DNA of 60,525 nucleotides, taken from positions 1-60,525 of IMG/VR virus record IMGVR_UViG_3300045739_000092. One strand, given 5' to 3'. Below the pieces are notes generated by a model that saw nothing but the letters and a program-made list of their open reading frames with translations, did no database searches and was not told the origin of the DNA. Of this stretch, positions 53,740 to 60,525 are shown in pieces. The position numbers and the translations under genes are program-made. The first letter of the stretch is position 1. Each line of letters starts with the position of its first letter. Source of the stretch: a virus.

Positions 53740-56700
53740 TGGCTGCCCTAGACGACGCTGAACTCCTCCTCCAAGCGAAGAACTACAGCGGGGCTGGGAA
53801 CTGGCTCGATGAGGCCAACGCCCACGACGGCACCATCACCAATGCCATCTTCAAGAAGTACCCCGACCCGATGTTCATCGGCAAGCCGGGGAACTCGGAC
53901 GGCTATGGGGAGATAGCCGACCACGCCAGCTTCGACCTCTCGGGGGACACCACCTGGTTCCTCGACATGGTGATAGACGAGGCGGTGGGCGAGCCGGGGA
54001 TGCTGGTGGGGCGTCGTGACGGCAGCGGCACACCGGGCAAGGTGTGGATTCTCTACATCAACACCGGCGGCAACTTTGGGATGGACAACTACGACGCCGA
54101 TGGAGTGTTCAAGTACGGGCACACCACTCCCTACTCAAACCTGGCCGCGGTCGGGGAGCGCGTTCAGATCAAGTTCGAGTACGAACCAGACAATGGCTCC
54201 TCGCAGGAGGAGTATTCGATTTACAAGCGGGCCTACCAGGGCCAAGACCTGCTCGACCCAACCGGGTGGACTCTGGTGAAGAACCAGACGGTGGGAACAG
54301 AGGCCCACACCTGGACCGCCGACGATGCGCCGTTGTGGTTCCACCGCTTCGAGTCCACCTACATTGACGACCAGGGGATCTTCCGCTTCGTCTGGAAGGA
54401 AGGGCTTGGCGAGAGTGGCACCACCATCGTCGACACCGATTTCACCAAGGTCACTGAGGCTGAGGAGGCGGCGGGGAGTTTCACCGAGGATGGCCCCAAC
54501 GCCCTGACCTGTTCGTTCAACGGCGATGGCGTCTACATACGCCGACCGCAGAAGTACGCCTACCTGCCAGGGGCGAGCACCGACTACATCGACACCCCGA
54601 CCTCGACCAACCTCGACCCGACCGACGATGTCACGTTCCTGCTCGACATACAGCTTGATGACTACACCCCGGCAGCCGACACCGGACTGGCTCGTCGCTA
54701 CATCACAACGGGTAACCATCGGCAGTGGCACATTCGTAGCCAGCCTGCGGGCAATATCCAACTCATCATCGGAGATGGGTCTGGTGCGTACCGCTATTCG
54801 TTCCAGCCGAATCCTGGCCTCACCGATGGGCAGCGATACCAAATCAAGATAGAACTCGATGCCGATAACGGCTCGACCCAGACCCAGTGCAACATGTTCT
54901 ATCGCCAGTACGGAGGCCAAGACCTCTGGACCGACGACACCGGATGGACCGACTTCAGTGGCGACCTGACAGTCGCAGGCACCCAGTCATGGAAGGCGGT
55001 GACGGCTCCGCTTGAAGTGGGGCGTGGCGATACCGCTAGCTACCCGACGGGCGACTTCTATCGCTTCATCCTCGCTGACGGCATCGGTGGTGGCCGCACC
55101 AAGATGGCCGATGTTGATCTCAACGACGACTCTGTAGCCGAGCCATTCTCCACCTTCACCGAGCAGAGCGCCAACGCAGCGACCATGACCATCAACCGCG
55201 CAGGTCGGGGCAACTTCGCCACCACCATCGTTGACCAGGCCATGTGGCTGTTCGACAGCAACACGACCTACATCACCATCCCCGACCACGCCAACCTGGA
55301 CATCGGAGCATCGGACGACGCCACCGTCGTCCTCGTCTATCGGCTGTACGACCTCTATGTAGGCACGCACGACCGGCTCCTGTTCAAGAAGTCGGTCAGT
55401 GGCTCGTCTGGTGTTGGGTGGGGAATGATGCGGACACTCAACGATTACGTCCAAGGGCTGCTGTCGGACGGCACCACGCAGGTCACCGACCAGAAGCAGA
55501 CAGTGGTGACGGCCAGGGAGCGCCACATCTCAGCGATGGTCGTCAACCGCACCGCTGACGAACTGACAACCTGGCTCGATGCCACCGAGGAGAACTCCCC
55601 AGGCACACCCGGCACCACCGACGCCAACACCACCGATGATGTTCTCGTCATGGCTCAGACCAACGCAGGGAACAGGGGTCACGGAGTCGTCATGGCGGTG
55701 GCGTTCTGGACGCGTGCTCTGTCCGATGCGGAGATCGCCGGTCTAGAGGATGAGTTCTTCCCGCCCGTCGTCAACTATGTCTCATTGGACGGCGCGGGCT
55801 CGGCAGCCTCATCCGGTGGGTTGCAATCCCGACTGATCCTTGATGGAGATGGCGATTCCATCACCACTCCTGACTCAGTTCCCCTGTCCGTCACGGGAGA
55901 CATCGACATTCGATTCGACGGGAGTGATGGTTGGGATGATGCTGCCATCTACACCCCGATACGCAAAGACTGGTATCTCCAGTTAGGGAATACAGGAACA
56001 CTCGCATTCGCGTGGTACGACTCTCTCGATAATTTCAACGCGAAGGAATCCACCACCGCGGTTCCTTTCGGAGCAGGCCGAGGAGCTGTCCGCGTAACTG
56101 TCGATGTCGATAACGGGGCTAGCGACGCTGAGGTCACTTTCTACACCGCTGACACCATCGCGGGACCATGGACACAACTGGGATCTGTTGTCCTAGTCGG
56201 TGCCACCACGGACTTTCGTGACAATGGAGTGGTTCTCCGCATCGGCGCGTTCTCCGCCACGCTGCAGGAGTGGCCTGGGACAGTATTCGCCAGCGAGATG
56301 TACGACGGGATCGACGGAACCCGCGTACTGAACTACCGAGGCGAAGATGACGGTCAGGCGGATTCCGAAGGCAACACCTGGAGCTTCTCGGGAGATGCCT
56401 ACGTCATCGGCGACAATGCCCTTTCTGTTACCCGCGGGATATCCGGGACTGGGTCTTCATCCTCGAGTGGGACTAGCTCGCTGACGATCGAGCGGCCTCT
56501 CGCTGGATCGGGAGCCGCCTCCTCGACAGGTTCGAGCTCACTGACCATCAAAGTTCTCCTCTCCGGGACTGGGTCATCTAGCTCCCAAGGGGATGCCGAT
56601 CTCACCGTGTTGGCCCTCCTTTCGGGGTCTGGATCAGCATCCGGTCAAGGGACGGGCGACCTCACAGTCATAGCCGGGGTGATCGACCTAGCTGGTACTG

Positions 56701-58442
56701 GGTCGTCATCCAGCTCTGCCTCTGGGGATCTTCTCGTCAAGGTCCTCCTATCAGGTACCGGATCTTCCTCCTCCGAAGGGGCTTCGACCGTCACGGTCTT
56801 CGTCCCGCTGGCGGGGTCTGGATCGTCCTCCTCCGATGGTTCCAGTGAGATCTCCGTCGTCATTCTGCTCGCTGGTATCGGTGCCTCTTCTGCCACGAGC
56901 TCCGCAGAGCTTTCTATCTTCGTACCACTAGATGGGTCCGCTGGTGCATCGTCCGATGCTTCTATCTCGGTTTCAGTCCAACGAGCCCTCTCGGGAACCG
57001 GAACTGCTTCATCCGAAGGTTCAGGAGACCTTTCGCCTCTCGTATCGCTCGGTGGGGTAGGTTCAGCGAGCTCACATAGCACATCGTCTATCACGCGTGT
57101 AAGGGCCGTTTCCGGTATCGGGTCATCGGCTTCTGTCGCGACCGGGATCATCTCCGTTGTCACCCCATTGGATGGCACGGGCTCCAGCGCCTCGAGCGGC
57201 ACAGCCACCCTCACCGTCAAGGTTGAGCTCGCTGGTATCGGTGCCTCATCAGCTTCCGGTTCCGTGACCCTTGTCGCCACGCGTTCCCTCGTTGGATTCG
57301 GTTCAGCTTCCAGCATCGGAGACGGTCTTCTCAAGACCGCGATAGACCTCGACGGTTCAGGAACGGGAGCATCGTCAGGTTCCGGGTCCCTCTCCGCGAC
57401 CTATTTCCTGGCGGGCACCGGTTCTACCTCGTCAACTAGCACTACCTCGATCACCATCGTCGTGCAGCTCGCCGGCCAGGGATCGAACACCAATATCGGC
57501 AAGGGGGACCTCGACGCTGGGACAACGAAGCTCTTGGCAGGCATTGGCTCGAGTTCCTCTGAGGGTTCCGCCGACCTAACCGCTACCTGGGCTCTATCGG
57601 GTTCGGGGGCGACTTCTTCGGAAGGGTCCGGTGATGTAACCCTCTTCACTCCCCTCTCCGGCTTCGGAAGTGCTTCCTCCGAAGCCTCGACCCAGTTGAG
57701 TGTTTCCCACTCGCTGGCCGGAATCGGGACCGCCTCTTCAGGCGGAGATGCTTCTCTCACCATCTTGGTTCTTCTCTCTGGAGCAGGGGACGAAGCCAGC
57801 GGGGGATCCGGCGATCTGGACGCTGGAGCCACCACGAACCTCATCGGCGTAGGAGCTATCGCATCGACAGGAACAAGTGACCTCTCGGTTACTTGGAATC
57901 TGGCTGGTACCGGATCTTCCAGCTCTGAGGGTTCTGGCAATCTCTTGCCGCTAGTCAGTATCGGAGGCGAAGGGTCCGCTTCCAGCTCTGGATCAGGGGC
58001 TATATCTCGCTCCCTAGCCCTTACCGGGTCGGCAGCTTCCGTCACCGCCGGGTCGGCAGGTATCACCATCACAGTCATCCTCGCGGGGACTGGCGTAGGA
58101 TCCTCCATCGGTTCGGGGGACCTTCTCTCCGGTCAAGGCGTTCTCCTCTCCGGTAGCGGAGCCGCAGCCTCCTTCGGATACGGTGCTATCCGCACAGATA
58201 CCGTTCAACTTGGTGGGATGGGGGCCATCTCCGCTGCGGGTGCTGGATCCCTTGAGTCTGTGTGGTATCTCATTCTCGACAAGAGGGATACGACTCCTGC
58301 GCCTAGCTATCGAGACCTCTCTGCGGCTCCTACTGCTCGAGTCACCGTTGGGGCGCCGGTGGCGAGAGACGCTGCCCTCTTCCCGCCCGACCCCGACGCT
58401 GCCACACCATACGACTATGAACCCGAGTACACACACGCCTGA
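53739..58442 (+). CDS. Giant adhesin: LamG-like domains plus 30 Ser/Gly 20-residue repeats
   Basis: 1,567 residues. Residues about 1-890 contain four concanavalin/LamG-like domains (starts near YGEIADHASFDL, YIDTPTSTNLDPTD, YITIPDHANLDIG and ITTPDSVPLSV, each ending in a strand like GGRTKMADVDLND), suited to glycan binding. Residues about 898-1510 are 30 consecutive 20-residue repeats L-S/A-G-x-G-S-x-S-S-x-G-x-x-x-L-T-V-x-x-x, with few charges, likely a beta-solenoid stalk. The C-terminus VWYLILDKRDTTPAP matches the repeat protein at 5443. A single stray repeat lies between LamG domains 3 and 4. Probable receptor-binding fibre. Confidence 0.8.
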   Translation: MAALDDAELLLQAKNYSGAGNWLDEANAHDGTITNAIFKKYPDPMFIGKPGNSDGYGEIADHASFDLSGDTTWFLDMVIDEAVGEPGMLVGRRDGSGTPGKVWILYINTGGNFGMDNYDADGVFKYGHTTPYSNLAAVGERVQIKFEYEPDNGSSQEEYSIYKRAYQGQDLLDPTGWTLVKNQTVGTEAHTWTADDAPLWFHRFESTYIDDQGIFRFVWKEGLGESGTTIVDTDFTKVTEAEEAAGSFTEDGPNALTCSFNGDGVYIRRPQKYAYLPGASTDYIDTPTSTNLDPTDDVTFLLDIQLDDYTPAADTGLARRYITTGNHRQWHIRSQPAGNIQLIIGDGSGAYRYSFQPNPGLTDGQRYQIKIELDADNGSTQTQCNMFYRQYGGQDLWTDDTGWTDFSGDLTVAGTQSWKAVTAPLEVGRGDTASYPTGDFYRFILADGIGGGRTKMADVDLNDDSVAEPFSTFTEQSANAATMTINRAGRGNFATTIVDQAMWLFDSNTTYITIPDHANLDIGASDDATVVLVYRLYDLYVGTHDRLLFKKSVSGSSGVGWGMMRTLNDYVQGLLSDGTTQVTDQKQTVVTARERHISAMVVNRTADELTTWLDATEENSPGTPGTTDANTTDDVLVMAQTNAGNRGHGVVMAVAFWTRALSDAEIAGLEDEFFPPVVNYVSLDGAGSAASSGGLQSRLILDGDGDSITTPDSVPLSVTGDIDIRFDGSDGWDDAAIYTPIRKDWYLQLGNTGTLAFAWYDSLDNFNAKESTTAVPFGAGRGAVRVTVDVDNGASDAEVTFYTADTIAGPWTQLGSVVLVGATTDFRDNGVVLRIGAFSATLQEWPGTVFASEMYDGIDGTRVLNYRGEDDGQADSEGNTWSFSGDAYVIGDNALSVTRGISGTGSSSSSGTSSLTIERPLAGSGAASSTGSSSLTIKVLLSGTGSSSSQGDADLTVLALLSGSGSASGQGTGDLTVIAGVIDLAGTGSSSSSASGDLLVKVLLSGTGSSSSEGASTVTVFVPLAGSGSSSSDGSSEISVVILLAGIGASSATSSAELSIFVPLDGSAGASSDASISVSVQRALSGTGTASSEGSGDLSPLVSLGGVGSASSHSTSSITRVRAVSGIGSSASVATGIISVVTPLDGTGSSASSGTATLTVKVELAGIGASSASGSVTLVATRSLVGFGSASSIGDGLLKTAIDLDGSGTGASSGSGSLSATYFLAGTGSTSSTSTTSITIVVQLAGQGSNTNIGKGDLDAGTTKLLAGIGSSSSEGSADLTATWALSGSGATSSEGSGDVTLFTPLSGFGSASSEASTQLSVSHSLAGIGTASSGGDASLTILVLLSGAGDEASGGSGDLDAGATTNLIGVGAIASTGTSDLSVTWNLAGTGSSSSEGSGNLLPLVSIGGEGSASSSGSGAISRSLALTGSAASVTAGSAGITITVILAGTGVGSSIGSGDLLSGQGVLLSGSGAAASFGYGAIRTDTVQLGGMGAISAAGAGSLESVWYLILDKRDTTPAPSYRDLSAAPTARVTVGAPVARDAALFPPDPDAATPYDYEPEYTHA
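56430..58265 (+). repeat. 60-bp coding repeat array in the adhesin
   Basis: Thirty degenerate units of about 60 bases encode the 20-residue repeats. Codon choice varies widely between units (TCT, TCC, TCG, AGC), so the DNA is not nearly identical; this suppresses recombination while conserving protein, a sign of old, selected repeats. Two units (18 and 28) have two extra residues. Confidence 0.8.
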
Positions 58443-58478
58443 CCTCTATGATGCTGAGGATCGAGATGAGAGGGCCAA

Positions 58479-58700
58479 GTGACTCCGTATACATGGGCAT
58501 GGATATTCTGGATCGCCCTCTTCTTCGTGATAGAGGTCCCAGCTATCTTGGATCGCTCAGCCCAAGGCACGCTCTCAGAACACGTGTGGCGCTGGTTCTC
58601 CATCAAAGAGAAATCCTCTGGCTATCGCCGCCGCCGTTTCGTCTTGACTACCTTCCTCGGGTGGCTCGTACTTCACCTTCTCACTGGAGGATGGGTATGA
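58479..58700 (+). CDS. Small membrane protein
   Basis: 73 residues, GTG start. TWAWIFWIALFFVIEVPAIL is TM 1, RFVLTTFLGWLVLHLLTGGW TM 2, joined by a basic loop. In late operons such proteins act as holins or superinfection factors. Ends 36 bases before the next gene. Confidence 0.6.
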   Translation: MTPYTWAWIFWIALFFVIEVPAILDRSAQGTLSEHVWRWFSIKEKSSGYRRRRFVLTTFLGWLVLHLLTGGWV

Positions 58701-58736
58701 GGGGGAAACCGTATTTCCGGCTCTGAGGGGGAGATC

Positions 58737-58946
58737 ATGCCACAACAGGATGGATACCAGTTCCCTGACGTTGAATCTATGCTCGATGCGCTAGAAGAGG
58801 CTCTCTCTCAGGCGGAAAGTCGGAGAAACCCCAACGCCCCTATCCCGCTTCATGTAGCCATCCTGCGGCTCATCCCTACCGTTCTCAGGAATACCTCGGT
58901 ACGGTATTCTCTGGATCACTACCTGGCTCTGGAGTCTGATGGCTAA
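58737..58946 (+). CDS. Small helical hypothetical protein
   Basis: 69 residues, SD GAGGGGGAG. FPDVESMLDALEEALSQAESRR and IPLHVAILRLIPTVLR helices; likely a small assembly factor. No family recognised. Confidence 0.6.
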   Translation: MPQQDGYQFPDVESMLDALEEALSQAESRRNPNAPIPLHVAILRLIPTVLRNTSVRYSLDHYLALESDG

Positions 58947-59184
58947 TCCAGTGAACCTCCCCGCGATGACGGCATGGTGTAGTGGCTATGACGCCTTCCT
59001 GCTAGACCAGGGAACCTACCCCAACATGATCCAGGCTCACAGTTGGCACCACGCCATACTGGACGGTGTGGTGGAGTTCCGCTGCCTGGTTCACAACTCC
59101 CAGGCCGACGAGGGCCAGGTCGATTGCTACGTCGGCGGGGGTGGATGCGACATTCGACCCGGACGCTGGGTGGAGGTTGTCTGA
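58939..59184 (+). CDS. Small hypothetical protein upstream of the propeller
   Basis: 81 residues. SGYDAFLLDQGTYPNMIQAHSWHHAILDGVVEFRCLVHNSQADEGQVDCYVGGGGCDIRPGRW: beta-rich with two Cys. The stop overlaps the next ATG (TGATG). Probably a virion protein by context. Confidence 0.55.
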   Translation: MANPVNLPAMTAWCSGYDAFLLDQGTYPNMIQAHSWHHAILDGVVEFRCLVHNSQADEGQVDCYVGGGGCDIRPGRWVEVV

Positions 59185-60524
59185 TGGCGAAGGTAGCCGC
59201 GGTCTTCATCGAGGATGCCCGCTACGTCGGCATCTGGCCCTCTTACGTCGAGAGCCTTCGCCTTCTCGTCAAGGCGCTGGGGAACGGTGACCTCTACGTC
59301 ATCGACCAGACCCCCGATGGTTGGTACGACGACGGAGCTTCCGAGGTCACCCGCTATCCCCTAACCGCCTACAATCCTGGTCCTATCCGCGAACTGGTCC
59401 CCCTGGGTCACACCCTCGTCGCCGTCGAGGATTCCGGCACCGACCTCTCCCCTACCATCAAGCACCTGTACGGCACCGGGTTCCGGAATAAGAACATCGG
59501 TTTCCGTTGCGGGCAGGACGGCCGCATGGTCCGCACCGAGGACGGCGGAGTCTCCTTCGTCATGCAGACCTCCGGCACCGGGGTCGATCTCTACGATGTC
59601 AGTCACCCCGCTGCTCTATTCGCTTACTCCTGCGGGCAATCCGGAACCATCGTCGCCACCTCGGACGACGGCGACAACTGGAACCCCCAGACCTCCGGCA
59701 CCGCTCAACACCTGCGAGCCATCCACTTCCCCCACGACGAGGAGGTCGGCTACGTCGTCGGTGAAGCAGGCACCATCCTCAAGACGACGGACCTCGGCGT
59801 TACCTGGAGCGCTCAGACTTCCGGCACCGTCGAGCACCTGCGGGGGGTCTACTTCCTCGACAACGAACAGGACGGTTGGGCCGTCGGGGACGCTGGGACC
59901 ATCCTCGCCACCGAGGACGGCGGCACCACCTGGGTCGCTCAGACCTCGGGTACCGCCAACGACCTCTACGATGTCGAGTTCAAGGACGGGAACACGGGAT
60001 GGGCCGTAGGTGAGCTAGGCACCATCCTCAAAACGACCGACGGGGGAACGACCTGGGTGGCTCAGACCTCCGGGGTGGCCGTGATCCTCCAGTCGGTCTC
60101 GGTCCGCTCCTCCACGAAGGTCTGGGCCTGCGGCATGGCCGACACCATCCTCGCCACCGCCGATGGCGGGACCACCTGGAACACCCAGACCTCCCCGCTC
60201 TCCGGCAAGGACCTGTACGCCATCTCGTTCCACTACGACGACAACCAGGGCATCACCTGCGGAGAGTCCGGCGCTGTTCTCCGCACCGTCGACGCCGGGG
60301 TCACCTGGACCCAGCCCAGTCCCGGCACCAAGGTGGCGCTGTCCGCCTTCTCCCACCCCGACAACGCCATGTACGTCTTCGGTCCCCACAACGGTCTCCA
60401 CAAGGACTTCATCCAGCCCGACTACCACGTCTACATCGATGGCCTTACCGGCAATCCCGATGTCCGTGACGCGGTTACGATGGTTCTACTAGACAGGTTC
60501 GACCAGCATCCTTCGGAGCCGTAA
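59184..60524 (+). CDS. YCF48/BNR-type beta-propeller virion protein, full length
   Basis: 446 residues from ATG 59184. Residues 1-90 are a distinct N-terminal segment (VAAVFIEDARYVGIWPSYVESLRLLVKALG). The rest is at least seven propeller blades of the (V/I)GxxGTI(L/V)xTxDGGxxWxxQTSG type. The same gene, with variants, occupies 1-1086 at the other contig end. YCF48-type propellers are protein-binding scaffolds; in virions they are probably adhesin or baseplate components. Confidence 0.85.
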   Translation: MAKVAAVFIEDARYVGIWPSYVESLRLLVKALGNGDLYVIDQTPDGWYDDGASEVTRYPLTAYNPGPIRELVPLGHTLVAVEDSGTDLSPTIKHLYGTGFRNKNIGFRCGQDGRMVRTEDGGVSFVMQTSGTGVDLYDVSHPAALFAYSCGQSGTIVATSDDGDNWNPQTSGTAQHLRAIHFPHDEEVGYVVGEAGTILKTTDLGVTWSAQTSGTVEHLRGVYFLDNEQDGWAVGDAGTILATEDGGTTWVAQTSGTANDLYDVEFKDGNTGWAVGELGTILKTTDGGTTWVAQTSGVAVILQSVSVRSSTKVWACGMADTILATADGGTTWNTQTSPLSGKDLYAISFHYDDNQGITCGESGAVLRTVDAGVTWTQPSPGTKVALSAFSHPDNAMYVFGPHNGLHKDFIQPDYHVYIDGLTGNPDVRDAVTMVLLDRFDQHPSEP

Positions 60525-60525
60525 T
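59439..60525. repeat. Direct repeat of contig ends, right copy
   Basis: Counterpart of 1-1087, same length, no indels. The copy ends at the TAAT that starts the next gene in the left copy, so joining 60525 to 1088 gives one uninterrupted late operon. Confidence 0.9.

Noticed and set aside
54135-54920. Minus-strand frames opposite the adhesin (also 56645-58108)
   Set aside because: Shadow frames produced by strong third-position GC bias; no domains or starts.
58420-58482. 21-codon frame ending DLYDAEDRDERAK before the 58479 gene
   Set aside because: Overlap (GTGA) is suggestive, but there is no SD and it mostly lies within the adhesin end and a 40-base gap.

Overview
The window is essentially one complete genome of a tailed phage (siphovirus type), probably infecting an actinobacterium. 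No cellular housekeeping genes are present. It carries terminase, portal, scaffold, capsid, neck, tail tube, frameshifted tail chaperones, a tape measure of about 1,000 residues, an endolysin and a holin. Actinobacteriophage-like traits are the high GC content, frequent GTG/TTG starts, ATGA/GTGA gene overlaps, probable leaderless transcripts, an M15-type endolysin and the zinc-motif second tail chaperone. No integrase, DNA polymerase or primase was recognised, which points to a lytic phage that borrows the host replisome. The first 1,087 bases repeat the last 1,087 with scattered substitutions and no indels, so the contig is best read as a circular map of about 59.4 kb whose ends are two alleles of one adhesin gene.

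Layout. (1) 46.0-60.5 kb continuing into 1-18.8 kb, plus strand: terS, terL, a small gene, portal, a structured intergenic region with a promoter, scaffold, decoration protein, major capsid, fibre-like proteins, a 1,567-residue adhesin, small genes, YCF48-type propeller, two large virion proteins, neck genes with a JAMM protease, tail tube, chaperones, tape measure and baseplate/fibre proteins. (2) 18.8-19.5 kb, minus strand: a two-gene membrane cassette. (3) 19.5-20.6 kb, plus: endolysin and holin. (4) 20.6-32.6 kb, minus: uracil-DNA glycosylase, secreted transglycosylase, a run of tiny genes joined by a repeated junction sequence, lipoprotein, ERCC4 nuclease, RecA-like ATPase, RecB-like nuclease, a likely ssDNA-binding protein and a SWIM-DinG helicase. 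(5) 32.7-35.0 kb: short blocks on both strands with a DEDD exonuclease and a folded intergenic RNA candidate. (6) 35.0-44.4 kb, minus: HTH proteins, a beta-clamp-like protein and many small zinc or unknown proteins. (7) 44.4-45.0 kb: GAAGGGTG repeats. (8) 45.1-46.0 kb: micro-genes and a tRNA-Met.

How it works together: the minus-strand blocks look like early functions (host takeover and recombination-type DNA metabolism centred on a clamp, RecA-like ATPase, nucleases and a helicase). The plus-strand block is the late virion and lysis operon. Expression seems tuned by translational coupling at gene overlaps, by two families of repeated start-associated sequences, and by strong hairpins after genes whose products are needed in bulk (tail tube, major capsid, probable ssDNA-binding protein). 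The most unusual items are the start-associated repeat array at 23-25 kb, two branched RNA candidates (33.9 kb and 49.7-49.9 kb), the iteron-like block at 44.4-44.9 kb, a 30-copy 20-residue repeat in the adhesin, and an N-terminal VGW(D/E) motif shared by three neighbouring replication-region proteins.
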